Positions 36,264-47,097 of a DNA stretch of 64,000 bases are shown here, piece by piece. How positions within the stretch are numbered: position 1 is the stretch's first letter; each line of letters starts with the position of its first letter. The notes under the pieces are model-generated. The model did not search any database. It worked only from the letters and a program-made list of their open reading frames with translations, and was not told the DNA's origin. The stretch spans positions 14,435,320 through 14,499,319 of the forward strand of contig OY741285.1 of NCBI GenBank assembly GCA_963514095.1, in the 5' to 3' direction. The translations under genes and the position numbers were made by a program. This stretch comes from Eutrigla gurnardus (taxonomy: Eukaryota; Chordata; Actinopteri; Perciformes; Triglidae).

Positions 36264-39200
36264 ATTGCATTGTTCAGCTTCTCTCTCTCTCCAGATGCTC
36301 AGAAAGGTTGTGTTCAGAGTCTCAGGTGTCTCTCCTCAGGTGGATTATTGAGATCAGATGATAACTGGAAGATTTGCAGGGACAAAGATGTTTTTTTCTT
36401 ATTGTTGTTTGGGAACATTTTCCCATCTGTGTTGCGTTTCACGCTGCTGATAGAAGAATTGAATCTCCCTGTTGCCGTTATTGTGAGTTGTCTGGATGGT
36501 GGCTTCTGGTAATTATTCTGAATGTAATAATGTGAATGCAATTTGTCATGATGGAGTTTGAGAGGGAGGATGAGACGGGGAGAGAATAGAGAGCAGCGAG
36601 ACGGAGGGGGGAGGCGGGGGAGGAGGGGGACACAGGACTAGAAGAATAAGCCAGAGAGATGAGATGATTGGTCACACGGTGAGAGAGATGAGTCAGTCGG
36701 TTTGAGCGGCGCCGACGCCGGTGTTTTCTGCTGCCGTCAGCAGGTATCCTTGTCGTGTCTTCTCACGCTTGTAGTTCTGCCGCGTCGCAACGCAGAGATA
36801 CATTTATGTTTACACTTTCTACAAAACAACCGACAGGAACGTCCTCGTGTTTATTTCACTCATCGTTTCAACAAACTCAATTATGTTGCACTTAGTCTGA
36901 CTCACCTGACACACCTTTCATGCAAGTTCTTAAAACATATTTAAAAGTATGTGTTTATAGAAATATATAGTGTTTTTTTTCATGAATACTTAAGCGACAA
37001 CATTGATTTTTCTGAACTTGTTGTAAAACATTAAACAAGGAGGGTCCGTAGTCTGAACCAAGATGGAAAACGTTGACCAAACGCAGACCAGATCCACTCC
37101 TTCTGTACTGCCCTTTCACAATAAAAGCCCAGATGTATACCCTGTATCCGTTAACCACACGAAACTTAAATTCTCTCAGTGTTACACTCAAACTTAAAAT
37201 ATCTTAGAGTAGCTCCGACAGGCTGTCAGACTCCGATGTGGGTCAACAGGATCCTGGTTGTTGGTCTTCTGCCGGCCAAAGGAACAGGAAGCTAACACCA
37301 CTGATCTTAATCCCACCTGTAAAGCTCTGATTGGCTAGTTGTCTTCCAAGCCTGAGACACATCATATGTGAGCATATGTGTGATGAAATCAGAGATGTGG
37401 CGTTCGAGGCCGCCACTTCTGGAGGAGTCTGTCAGGAGGAAGTATTTTCCCGGCATCGTGACATCCGACACGTGCAGCGTTGGAGAAAGGAGGTGCGGTG
37501 CTAAACGCTAAACCGGCACCGACACGTTTTCCTGATTCCTCTGCTCCTCCCATCCCGGCTGTCGGAGGTCTGTGTTGACTTGAAGCATAACGCATGATGA
37601 ATCCGGTATCAACCGCATCATGAGCTCTCTCTGCTCCGCCGCTCTAAACACGGTGTTTACTCCTGAACCGAGTTGCATCCACTTCCTGTCGGGGTTTTCA
37701 TGCTAAATGCCAATCAGGGAAAGATGAGTTGAGACCTTTAAGAAGCTGAAAGACATCAAAGGTCATCATCAGTTCCAACACCAGAAAAGATGAGATTGAA
37801 TTAGCAATTTGCAGGATTTCAGGTTGCATCGGTAGCAAATTAAAATCAAATTAAAGTCGGATCATATCAGCTGCTCCGGATTCGTTTTGCTGTTTGATAA
37901 TTATACACGTTTTCAACATAGCAGTGCTGCAGGTAGAATCTTTATTAAACCATTATTTTTCTGTCAGTGTCTTGTTGAACATTGTGGGCAAATGAACTAA
38001 ATCATTTTCATATCAATTCCCACTTTGTACTCTCCTACAGTACGTTTGCAGTATTAAAGCAGAGCAGCTGCCTTGAGGATTTTTGGGAAAAATCTGTGAG
38101 GTTTTTTTTTTTTCTTTGCTGCGATTCGAAGCAGAAAGTTGCCGCTCTCTCTCTCCCCGGGGAGCGCCGGGCGTTCCAGTATTCAAACAGCGATGTCGAG
38201 GCTTTAAAAGCCTGCGGTTCAGCCGCTCTCCAAAGACTTGTCAACGTGCCTGTTTACATGAGCCGCTGGCGGCTTCGTGGTGGCACATATCTGTCTCACA
38301 GCAGATAAATAAACAGGCCCTTTAAACAGCTTGGAAGGCCTCGTTCTCCTCTGTGAGGAAGAGTGAGAGATGGAAGGAGAAAGTGATACAAAGGCAGAGT
38401 CCCACCCCCACTCCCCCCTGCACCATGCAGAACAAATCAGCTATTTATTCCATCGTTTTCTCCTTCTTCTCACCTCTTATCTCGGCGTGGAGGCTTTTCA
38501 CTGCCAAGAAGCTTTAAAACAGCCCGATCCGTCATTCATGGCGAGGCGACGGGTTGATTGGTGTTGGACGAGCTCCAGTTTGCCGCTGCGGCCGAGCACG
38601 ACCTCACGTCCGCCTCACGTCCTCCTCGCCTTGGGGCGGTTTACCAAACTTTTTTTACATAAATATTTTTAGAATAATCGGTGTCATGTATTTTTGTCTA
38701 GGTTTCGTGTAAATACGCTACAAAAGGCCAGCGAGTGTAATTGCATTTAATGGTTAAAGAACCGAACCTCCTGGCTGTTTGTATGTTTTTGGGTAAAACA
38801 CTTCCTGCTGCGGTGCAGCGGGAGTTCAACGGCCACAGGCTGCTGAAAGTAGGACGCTCTAATTAAGATGGCGGCGTGCTGCACCGGGATGGTGCCGGCG
38901 CTGCAGGGGAAACGTGGCGACCGTGCTGCCCGAGTTGCTCTTCAGCATGTCGGCCCGCCTGCCTCCGGAGCGCAGCACTATATCTGACCTTTGACCTCCC
39001 CGAGGACAGCATCAGTATACTCATGTTGTTCCCGAGCAGGCGAGAAGAAATATTCAACATGTTCTCACCCCAACTTGTCAAATAAACCAGCTGGTCAGCT
39101 GCAAACTGTGGCGTTCCTCATCACGTGTCAGTGTCGCCGCATCTATACACCGTCATTACATGCAGAGTGTCTCCTGTCTGCACAGGAAGTCAGGATTTAG

Positions 39201-40162
39201 GCAAGAAAACTAAACTCCTGTGACAAACCTCCCTCCCTGTGTGGACCAACTCTCTCTTCATACATCAGTTTAATTGCCCATAATGCAGCGGGGCGGCTGC
39301 GTCTCCCACAGACCGCCTGCGTCTTAAATGAGCGTCGTGTCAGACGCCAAGTGAGAGCGCGTCTACACGCCAGATCTCTTCACCCGAAGCCTTGTTTTGA
39401 GATCAGAACTGCTGATAAACTGCAGAGTTTCGTTCCTCGTCCCCCCTGAAGTCTTGTTAACGTCTGAGGGGAGAAGCGTTGAGCTGCCAGACATCTAACG
39501 TTGCTCGTGACAAAAAACGACAAAAATGAACAAGACTTAAGAAGTCTGAAGAAATTTCCTTCCAGGCCAGAAAAGCCTTTTTTTTTTTTTTGCAGTGAAC
39601 AAAATGAAAAATGTTTGAGGGAGAGTTAGTGGGATTTGTCCTCAGCACAGGAAGTTTGTGATGCGTGAAATATAAAACACACATCAGCATGTTGGCAGCG
39701 GCAGCACTCTTTGTGCGTGTGTGTTGGTTTGTAGTGTGTAGAGACCCATGAATCCCATTAGCCTCCATGTTGGTTTAACTTCCATCAATTCTCACCGTGA
39801 CCTTCGATGCCGTCGTCAAGGTGACTCGCCAGATTTTTAGTAATTCAGTGCTTCGGCTCGTCTGGAGCAGAATCATCAAAGTCGTCACCCTGGAAACGGG
39901 GAGAGAGTGGTCTGTCAAGCTAACGCGACCGACGGGCGGGGTCAGGCGTTAATGGAGGCTTGGGGGGCAAAAAAATAACCATAAAAGATCATAAAACGTC
40001 AAGGAAATAAAAGATAATTGGGAGGACAGATTTATCATTTCACCCCCCGTTCATATTTTATTCATGGAGTTGTCTCATGTTCACCCGGGAGTACAACTTC
40101 CGTCACCTCTGGGAGGAAAAAAACACCAAGAAGAAAATCAAATATATGTTAGAATGAGAGAG

Positions 40163-40199
<37 letters not shown>

Positions 40200-40459
40200 A
40201 CCAGGAGGTGGAGATGGATGACGACCTTTAGGTCTTAAGGGCCGAGAACCGTCTCAATCCAAAGTCCACGTTTAGTTGAGACTGCTCCAAATGCCACCAA
40301 GACTTCTTGACGTTCCCTGACTCGGTGAACTACTGTTGGGCTTCGTATCCAAACAGCAGCATTTAAACGTCGCTCACATCGGTGTGCAACGTTTTCTATG
40401 CCTTAGACCAGATCGTCAACATTCAAAACTCACACTTGGTATATGGATAAAGCGCAGCT
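36264..40459. other. Non-coding stretch
   Basis: No supported gene. It holds a 34-base A run (40163-40196). Compositionally ordinary DNA at about 37860-38000 and 38440-38560 could be conserved non-coding sequence, which I cannot test. Open frames at 38.0-39.1 kb lack splice sites or recognisable domains. Confidence 0.55.
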
Positions 40460-40566
40460 TCTCAAGTGCTGAATAAAAGTCTGGTCTAGAGCATTTTAAC
40501 ACCACATGCAGATGTCTTCTGCATTTAAAGTCATATTTGAGGACAGAGATAATCATTTTATAATAG

Positions 40567-40572
40567 TTTATT
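40567..40572 (-). terminator. Poly(A) signal of secreted-protein gene copy 1
   Basis: AATAAA on the - strand, about 125 bp past the stop codon. Between stop and signal there is a probable 3'-UTR intron: donor AAG/GTATAT right after the stop, acceptor CTTTGTGTTGCAG ending at about 40618. The matching element in copy 2 is at 52926-52931. Confidence 0.65.
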
Positions 40573-40695
40573 AACTGTAAACAGTTCCACAAGGCTGAAG
40601 CTCTGTCAAGTCTCCTGCAACACAAAGAAAAGAGGTAAATTATTCATGGTGAACAGCAAGACGTCGGTCAAGACACACCCCCGCCCCAATATACC

Positions 40696-41748
40696 TTAGA
40701 CCTTGATGCCTCCTTTGGACCCAGTCACTGGTGCAGTCTTGCCTGGGGAACGGACAGCCTTGGAGACAGAAACTGGTGGTTCAGGGTACTCTGGGGAGTA
40801 GTTGCTGTGGGAAAGGAATTCTCGGAATCGCCGGTAGCGATCTTTTGACTGGATGATGTAGAATGAGGGCGGCAGAGGGGACGTCTTACTGGAGCTCTGC
40901 TGCGTCTTGCCATCAGACCCCAAGAAGCTGTAGTTTGGGAACGCAGGACCAGAAAACGAGGAGTACTCTCCCCCTGCAGGCATGCTGGCCCACGGCAGGC
41001 CAGGTGGAGAACCAGCACCATAACCGGTATTGGAGGATTCAGGAGCAGCATAAACACCAAATGTTGGGTTGTAGAATGAAGGATCAGCACCTCTTCCAGG
41101 GGCTGCTGGGTTCTGACCTGAAACAAGAGTCAAGGAGAATGTGTCAGGAAGGTTTGTGTGAAGTATAAAAAGGCATACCAATAAAAGTCTGGAATGAAAA
41201 GACATTGCAAGAAGTAGTTTGTGTTTCAAGTCAACCACTTCAGCTTGTTTTTTTAAAGGCTGTATACAGGAGAGCTAAGACAGAAGTCTGGGAGACTTAC
41301 CACCTTTTGTTGCAGAGTAAATGTTGGTATTAGGATGAGAGTTGTAACCATAGTTGAAGGTTGTAGCAGTGTTACCTGCAGCAGGATATGCTGGAGAGGC
41401 CCGATAGGCTGGGGCTGCTGCCATACCACCTGAGCCCATGTTGAAGTTTCCACTGGTGCCACCAACAGAGCTAGGAGCCTTCTTCCCAGTGCCAGTAACT
41501 GGATGGACAGATTTAAGTTGAGAATTAACTTGTGCATCCAATACTTAGTCTGTGACAAAGAAGGGGAAACTCACATCCTTTAGTAGGGAAACAAGCACCA
41601 CTGCTAAACAGCAGCAGACAGATCCAAGAAACCCTGGAAGACAGAGACATGAAGTCATTTCCCACAAAAAGTTAAATCAAACTCAAACAACCATTTACAA
41701 TACTGCATGGACCCACTCAACTCACCTCAACGACATCCCAGACACCAT
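40696..41748 (-). CDS. Secreted Gly/Ser/Pro/Tyr-rich protein, paralog 1
   Basis: Four coding exons on the - strand: 41748-41726, 41633-41575, 41498-41301 and 41117-40696. They give 233 aa. All introns (92, 76 and 183 bp) have GT-AG ends. Residues 1-22 (MVSGMSLRVSWICLLLFSSG plus AC) form a signal peptide with a good hydrophobic core, and cleavage is likely after Ala-Cys, before FPTKG. The mature part has low complexity: Gly/Ser stretches, an A-P-A-Y-R-A-S-P-A-Y-P-A-A repeat-like segment near residues 50-60, many Tyr and Pro, no Cys, then a more ordered basic segment (FYIIQSKDRYRRFREFLSHS) before a Pro-rich tail ending GGIKV. I do not recognise the family. The make-up fits a structural extracellular or egg-coat-type protein, but that is inference. 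A TATA box lies about 80 bp upstream of the ATG. Paralog 2 lies upstream in the same orientation. Confidence 0.82.
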
Positions 41749-41823
41749 GTTGAACTTGTAACAGCAGCAGCCTGTGGAGGTTGTAGCCAGAAGCTCTGTG
41801 CTGTGAGGAGTGGCTCCTCTGGA

Positions 41824-41829
41824 TTTATA
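41824..41829 (-). promoter_or_regulatory. TATA box of secreted-protein gene copy 1
   Basis: CTATAAATCC on the - strand, 76-81 bases upstream of the start codon, implying a 5'-UTR of about 50 bases. It is identical in copy 2 at 54193-54198. A focused TATA promoter suggests tightly regulated, tissue-specific expression. Confidence 0.65.
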
Positions 41830-42443
41830 GTGATGCTCCACATGAGCTCTGCACTAATTAAAGTCATTGATGACACCTGGAACCCAATCAGGCCTGATTG
41901 TGCCACAAGGGAGATGTGCACGTTGCTGCTGGAGGCCAAGTGGAGTCTGAACTGAGGGGGTTGTTGGTGAACCTGCATGATTTTCTTCTGAAATCTTCTC
42001 ACTGATGGCTTTGTTTAGTGATTGTAGGTCATGTAGAGTCATCAGTGTTAAACTGAGACTGTTTCATTACCAGTTAAAAGTTCCTCACAGTATTTTAAGT
42101 CCAATGAAGTGCTCGGTGACATAAAAACTACATCTTTTAAAAACAGCCAGGCTGTTTGCTTCATTTCATCTCAGACGATCCACTCACCTGACACACAAAA
42201 GTAAAATTCCACCATTTTGAAACATCTGCTACTTCCCCATAGGTGGTGGAAGAGAAGAGGTGAAAACCAGGCAAGCGTTAACACCCTTTATTTTGGACAC
42301 AAAAGCACCCACTGAAAATACATCATTTAAATGAGCTGGATGATCTGTGATTAATAACAGAAATTTAAGAATAATGGTGGTCCAACTTGTGTTTGTGGTG
42401 CTTAATGTCCTCTGTGACAACTCAGTGGAGACAGCACCTCCCC

Positions 42444-43447
42444 GGGCCAGTTGTTCAAAGGTAATCTGATCGGATTGGATCAAATCTGGAAAATGGGTTG
42501 TTCAAAAGGGAAAGAAGGATTCTGAAATTGGATCAGATCATGTAATCCAATCCGAGTTTGGAAATGGATCAAAACTTCAGTTTGTGTTGTTCAAAACTTT
42601 TCAGTAGGATTTGGATAACTTTGATCCAGAAAAACAGGATTACCCTGATGCCAAATGGGGTAGGATTTCAAGGTGGATTTCAGGAAGAAAATGTAGTAAA
42701 ACTTTAAAATTGGTCAAATAATACATTTGTATCATTTAGTGTATATACTTTTATTTATATTTTGCACTTGACTTGTTTAACCGTTACAGTAATAAAGTAG
42801 ACATAGGCAACCAATTAAGCCTTTCAGTATAGTAAAGTAAAAATAAAAATGATCTTGTTCCCATGAAATAAACCCCCGAACAGATTTCAATAACAAACAA
42901 AAATTATACATTCATTTTTTCTTCTCTGTCACTGTCATTCATCACTATATATTATTTTCAAAGAAGCAATCATCAGATATGAACCTGTCAAAAATAATTT
43001 CGAACAATTGCATCCCTTACTACACGTTCAGTATTTTTATTATTTAAAAATCAAAATCAAATCAATGCAAGTATGAATACATGATATTGTGTCAGATCTG
43101 GGTAGCCTAGACTGTGCTGATAAAAACAATGTGCAGCATTTGTGAATGGCACTTACAATGACCAGAATAAATGCTTCTAACTGAAGGTAGTGAAAATGCC
43201 CTTAAAACAGCCTGGCTCATAGGGTTAAAGTGACCCCATGTTGGCTCTTCGACCTGTTCTTTACATAGCTGGTAATCCAGATTTGGTAATCCTGAAAACT
43301 GTATCTGAATCAGGGTGATCCAATCCAAAATTGCTTTGAAAAACTGTCTTAAAAGTAAGACGGATTACCTGATCCTGGATAGCAAAAAAAGGGATTTCCA
43401 AATCTGGATAATTTTGATCCAGATTACATTTTTTGAACAACTGGCCC
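42444..43447. mobile_element. 1.0-kb terminal-inverted-repeat element, non-autonomous
   Basis: Comparison with the empty site in copy 2 (about 54810) shows a clean insertion. Its ends are a perfect 16-bp inverted repeat, GGGCCAGTTGTTCAAA. An extra TCC follows the right end (43448-43450). This may be a 3-bp target duplication, but the C-rich target (CCTCCCC) makes it ambiguous. The subterminal regions carry repeated GGATTACC/GATCC-type words in both orientations. There is no transposase: the best open frame (83 codons on the - strand) only reads these repeats. The 3-bp duplication would fit PIF/Harbinger, but assignment is tentative. Confidence 0.8.
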
Positions 43448-43519
43448 TCCATGATAACAGACTCAGGGACCCAACCATGAAGAATGAAGCACTGCATCCC
43501 CAAACCTAACACTATCGAG

Positions 43520-43658
43520 CAGAGGTCTTCAACATTTCCAGACCAAGGACCCCCAAGGCTGATAGTGACATGGAGGAATGCCTATTACATATATCAAATT
43601 GTGTTGCTTATTAAACAGGACCAATAACATGTAATGAAGCCTATAGTGCCATGTATAA
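43520..43658 (+). mobile_element. 5' fragment of a hAT-type MITE (copy 1)
   Basis: Begins CAGAGGTCTTCAAC and matches the first about 140 bp of the complete MITE at 54882-55220. It then breaks off before a C run (43696-43714). Because the MITE lies at the same place in both blocks, it predates the gene duplication. Confidence 0.7.
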
Positions 43659-46600
43659 CTACTTTGCATGAAATTTTGCACTGCCATAATAAGTACCCCC
43701 CCCCCCCCCCCCCCATGTAAAGTTGGGCATTCATTTAAAAATAATTCCGACCACCTCAACTTCAGGTAGGGTGCATGCTGCTAGTACCGTCAAAGCTGAA
43801 GCTACCAGCACCCTTTTTTTTTTTTTTTTTTATAACTCTTTTTATTGAAAAATCAGGGATCAGCATCCATAAATTGACAGTATGGTTACAAAAGATTTTT
43901 CTTTTTTCTTTTTTAACACTTGAACACATTTAACCCCCCCCCTCCAAACCCTCCCCCCACCCTGACTGGACCAAAACAATAAATAATCAAATAGATAATA
44001 AGAATAAAATGACAGAAACTGTACCAACAATGGAACTTAGCTTGTGTCTTTGGTAGACATAGTTAGATGTCAAAATAAACAAATTAAAACAGTAAATAAA
44101 TTGCTCAACCTGCCTTCAGAAATCTATATGGACAACAAAGTATATCTTTGTGTGTGTTGAGGTTATAAGATTAAGCCCACAGGATCTTTAATTTATTGCA
44201 ATGCCTGTGGGAGCTCTTGGAGGCCGCTAAATTATGATAGAAAGGGTTCCCAAACAACTCGGAATTTGTCTGAGCATCTAATAGCAAATTTGATCTTTTC
44301 CAAGTGCAAAAATAACATTACATCCTTCAACCACTGAGAGACAGTAGGTGGTGCACTTGACTTCCAAAGAAGTAAAATTTGCCTTCGTGCCAGCAGAGTG
44401 ACAAATGCTATATTGTTCTGTTGGTTCTTGGTTAAGTGTGATTCCTTGTTTGGTACTCCAAATAATGCTGTCATTGCACAGGGCTGGAAAGTAACTCCAA
44501 AGACTTTGGACAGCACAGCAAATATATCAGACCAAAAACATGCTATCAGATGGCATGACCAAAACATGTGAGTCAAATCTGCCACATTAATGTGACATCT
44601 AAGACATTTGCTGTCAGTGTTTGGGTAAATAGAAGAGATCTTTGCTCTACTCCAATGCAAGCGGTGGACAACCTTGAACTGAATAAGACGTAGTCTTGCA
44701 CAAGACGTGCTACTGTTCACTTTCTTTAAAGCGCCGGTCCAGGTGTCTTCTGAGATTTCAGTTCCAAGTTCGTTCTCCCAGTGATTTCTGATCTTGTCCA
44801 AGTTGACAGTGTCCCTTTTCATAATAATTGCGTAACAGTGTGTAGTGAAACCCTTCAGAGAAAAAGAAGCCTTCAATATTAACTCCAAAAGTGATTCACT
44901 TGGGAGTGTGGGGATTTGTGGGCTGTGGTTTCTAGCAAATTGGCGAGCTTGAAAATAGCGAAATAGGTCCTTTTGCTGGAGCTCATACTTGGAACACAAG
45001 TCCTCAAAACAAGAAAAGGATCCATTGATATATAGATCACTAAACCTCTTAATTCCTTTCCTATGCCAAGTGATAAATATATGGTCAAGGATGGCTGGTA
45101 GGAAGTTGTGGTTGTTACATAGTGGAGTATAAGCTTAAAGGGTATCCCTCAAGCCAAGATGCTTTCTGAGTTGAGCCCATATTTTTAATGTAGATATTAC
45201 CACAAGGTTGGACGTAAACCTGGAGATCTTCATTGGAAGGTTGGATGAAACAAGAGCAAGAAGAGATGATGATATGCATGACATGTACTCCATTTCACAC
45301 CAATCTGTATCTGCAGACGGAATCCAATATGCTATTTTGTGGAAATTTGCTGCCCAATAGTAAACCCTGAAGTTTGGTAGAGCCAACCCGCCTTCCAGCC
45401 TTGATCGTTGTAGGAAGTCCTTCTTAATTCTAGGGATTTGACCTTTCCATATGAATCTAGATATAAGTTTGTCAAGTTTACAGAAAAAAGACTCTGGCAA
45501 AAAAAATAGGAATGCATTGAAATAGAAATAAAAATGTTGGCAAAACATTCATTTTAATGCAGTTCACTCTGCCTGCCATGGTTAGATGTAGAACATCCCA
45601 TCTTTGCAAATCTGAGTTCAATTTAGACATGAGTGGAGCAACATTTTCATCAAAGAGGTTATTAAATGAGGGCGTTATATTGATACCTAAGTATTTAAAT
45701 CCTGACCTAGAAATATGAAATGGTAGAGCATGGTCTGGGATTTGCATAGCTAGCTTATTTATGGGTAAGCATTCACTTTTCGTTAGGTTAAGTTTATATC
45801 CAGAAATCTGACCAAACCTGTGCAACACGGAAATAATTGTATTAATAGAATTCAACGGATCTGATAAGTAAAGCAATAGATCATCTGCATACAACGACAG
45901 CTTAGATTCAAATCCCCGTCTGGTGCCCCTAGACAGAGAAAAGTTCTGAGAGCGGATGTGATTTGTGATAACTGAGGCGTAAGGAGATGAGTAAAGCAGT
46001 TGAATCCACTTGCGGAATGTTTTGCCAAAACCAAACCTCTTTAGGACATAGAAAAGGAAATCAATTTCTACACGATCAAATGCTTTTAAAGCATCTAAAG
46101 ACACCACAATTTCTGGAACATTGGTTGATGAGGGGCTGTATAGCACGTTCATGAGGTGTCTTATGTTTGAAAATAGATGCCTGTTTTTAATAAAACCTGT
46201 TTGGTCAGGTGATATGATATGTGGCAGTGATTTTTCCAGACGCATAGCTAGTAATTTGGAGAGGATTTTTATATCTGTGTTTAAAAGGGATATTGGTCGA
46301 TATGACCCACACTTAGATGCATCCTTGCCAGGTTTTAATAAAAGAGTTATGGTTGCTTCATTAAGAGACTCAGGTAGTTTGCCTTTTGCCAGAGCATCAT
46401 CAAACATCTAAAAGCAGTGGGGCTAGTTGTTTAGATAATTTTTTATAAAAATCGATTGGGAAGCCATCAGGCCCTGGAGACTTACCATTTTGCATGGCTG
46501 AGATGGCAGAGCTTACTTCCCTCAATTCAACTGGTTCATCCAGACATTCCTTCTGATTAGAAGATAGGATAGGGACTTCTAGATTTTTGAAAAAATTGTC

Positions 46601-47097
46601 TATAAAACTATATAAATCAGAGTAAAAATCTTTGAAAATATTATTAATTTTTAATGGGTCTGTTGTGGTCCTCCCTGTTTCATCTTCAATTTCTGATATA
46701 ATCTATGCCGCCGACTTAGACTTAAGTTGATGTGCCAAAAGGCGTCCTGATTTTTCTCCCTGCTCATAATATAACCCTCGTGATCTCATAATAAGTCGTT
46801 CCGTTTCAGATGTAGATATTAGGTTGTACTGTGATTGTAATGATATTCTTTCCTTATGAAGTGATGCATTTGGGGATGTGGAGTTTTTCTTGTCTAGTTC
46901 AAATATGGCTTTAATCAACTGTTGTTTTTGTTTTTTTCTTTCCTTATTAATATAAGAAGAATATGCTATTATTTCTCATCTAAGGAAATCTTTCAAGCTT
47001 TCCCACAGCAGTGATGAGGACACATCATCAATTCTATTCGTTTCCAGGAATCTATTTATGGCTATTTCAATTGAAGTGCGGAAAGTGTTATCTGACA

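Larger units (their letters stand above)
40460..43658 (-). repeat. Duplicated gene block, copy 1
   Basis: This stretch is co-linear and highly similar to 52823-55018, in the same orientation, except that it holds an extra 1.0-kb element (42444-43447). The similarity covers the gene's 3' end, all exons and introns, the promoter and about 1.7 kb upstream, including the 5' part of a hAT-type MITE. So the duplication copied a full transcription unit with its upstream region. Confidence 0.9.

Noticed and set aside
35740..36270. 176-codon His/Ser/Ile-rich open frame on the - strand
   Set aside because: It comes entirely from the 11-bp minisatellite.
38870..39085. Possible coding exon starting ATGGCGGCGTGCTGC
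   Set aside because: The start context looks attractive, but the frame ends without a splice donor match, shows no known domain, and is open on both strands because of high GC content.
41541..41550. Apparent premature stop (TAA) in secreted-protein copy 1 where copy 2 has TAT, suggesting copy 1 is a pseudogene
   Set aside because: This position lies in a 76-bp intron (GT-AG, ending CCATCCAG) and not in an exon. The alternative reading needs a 25-bp intron, which is too short for vertebrate splicing. With the 76-bp intron both copies give complete frames.
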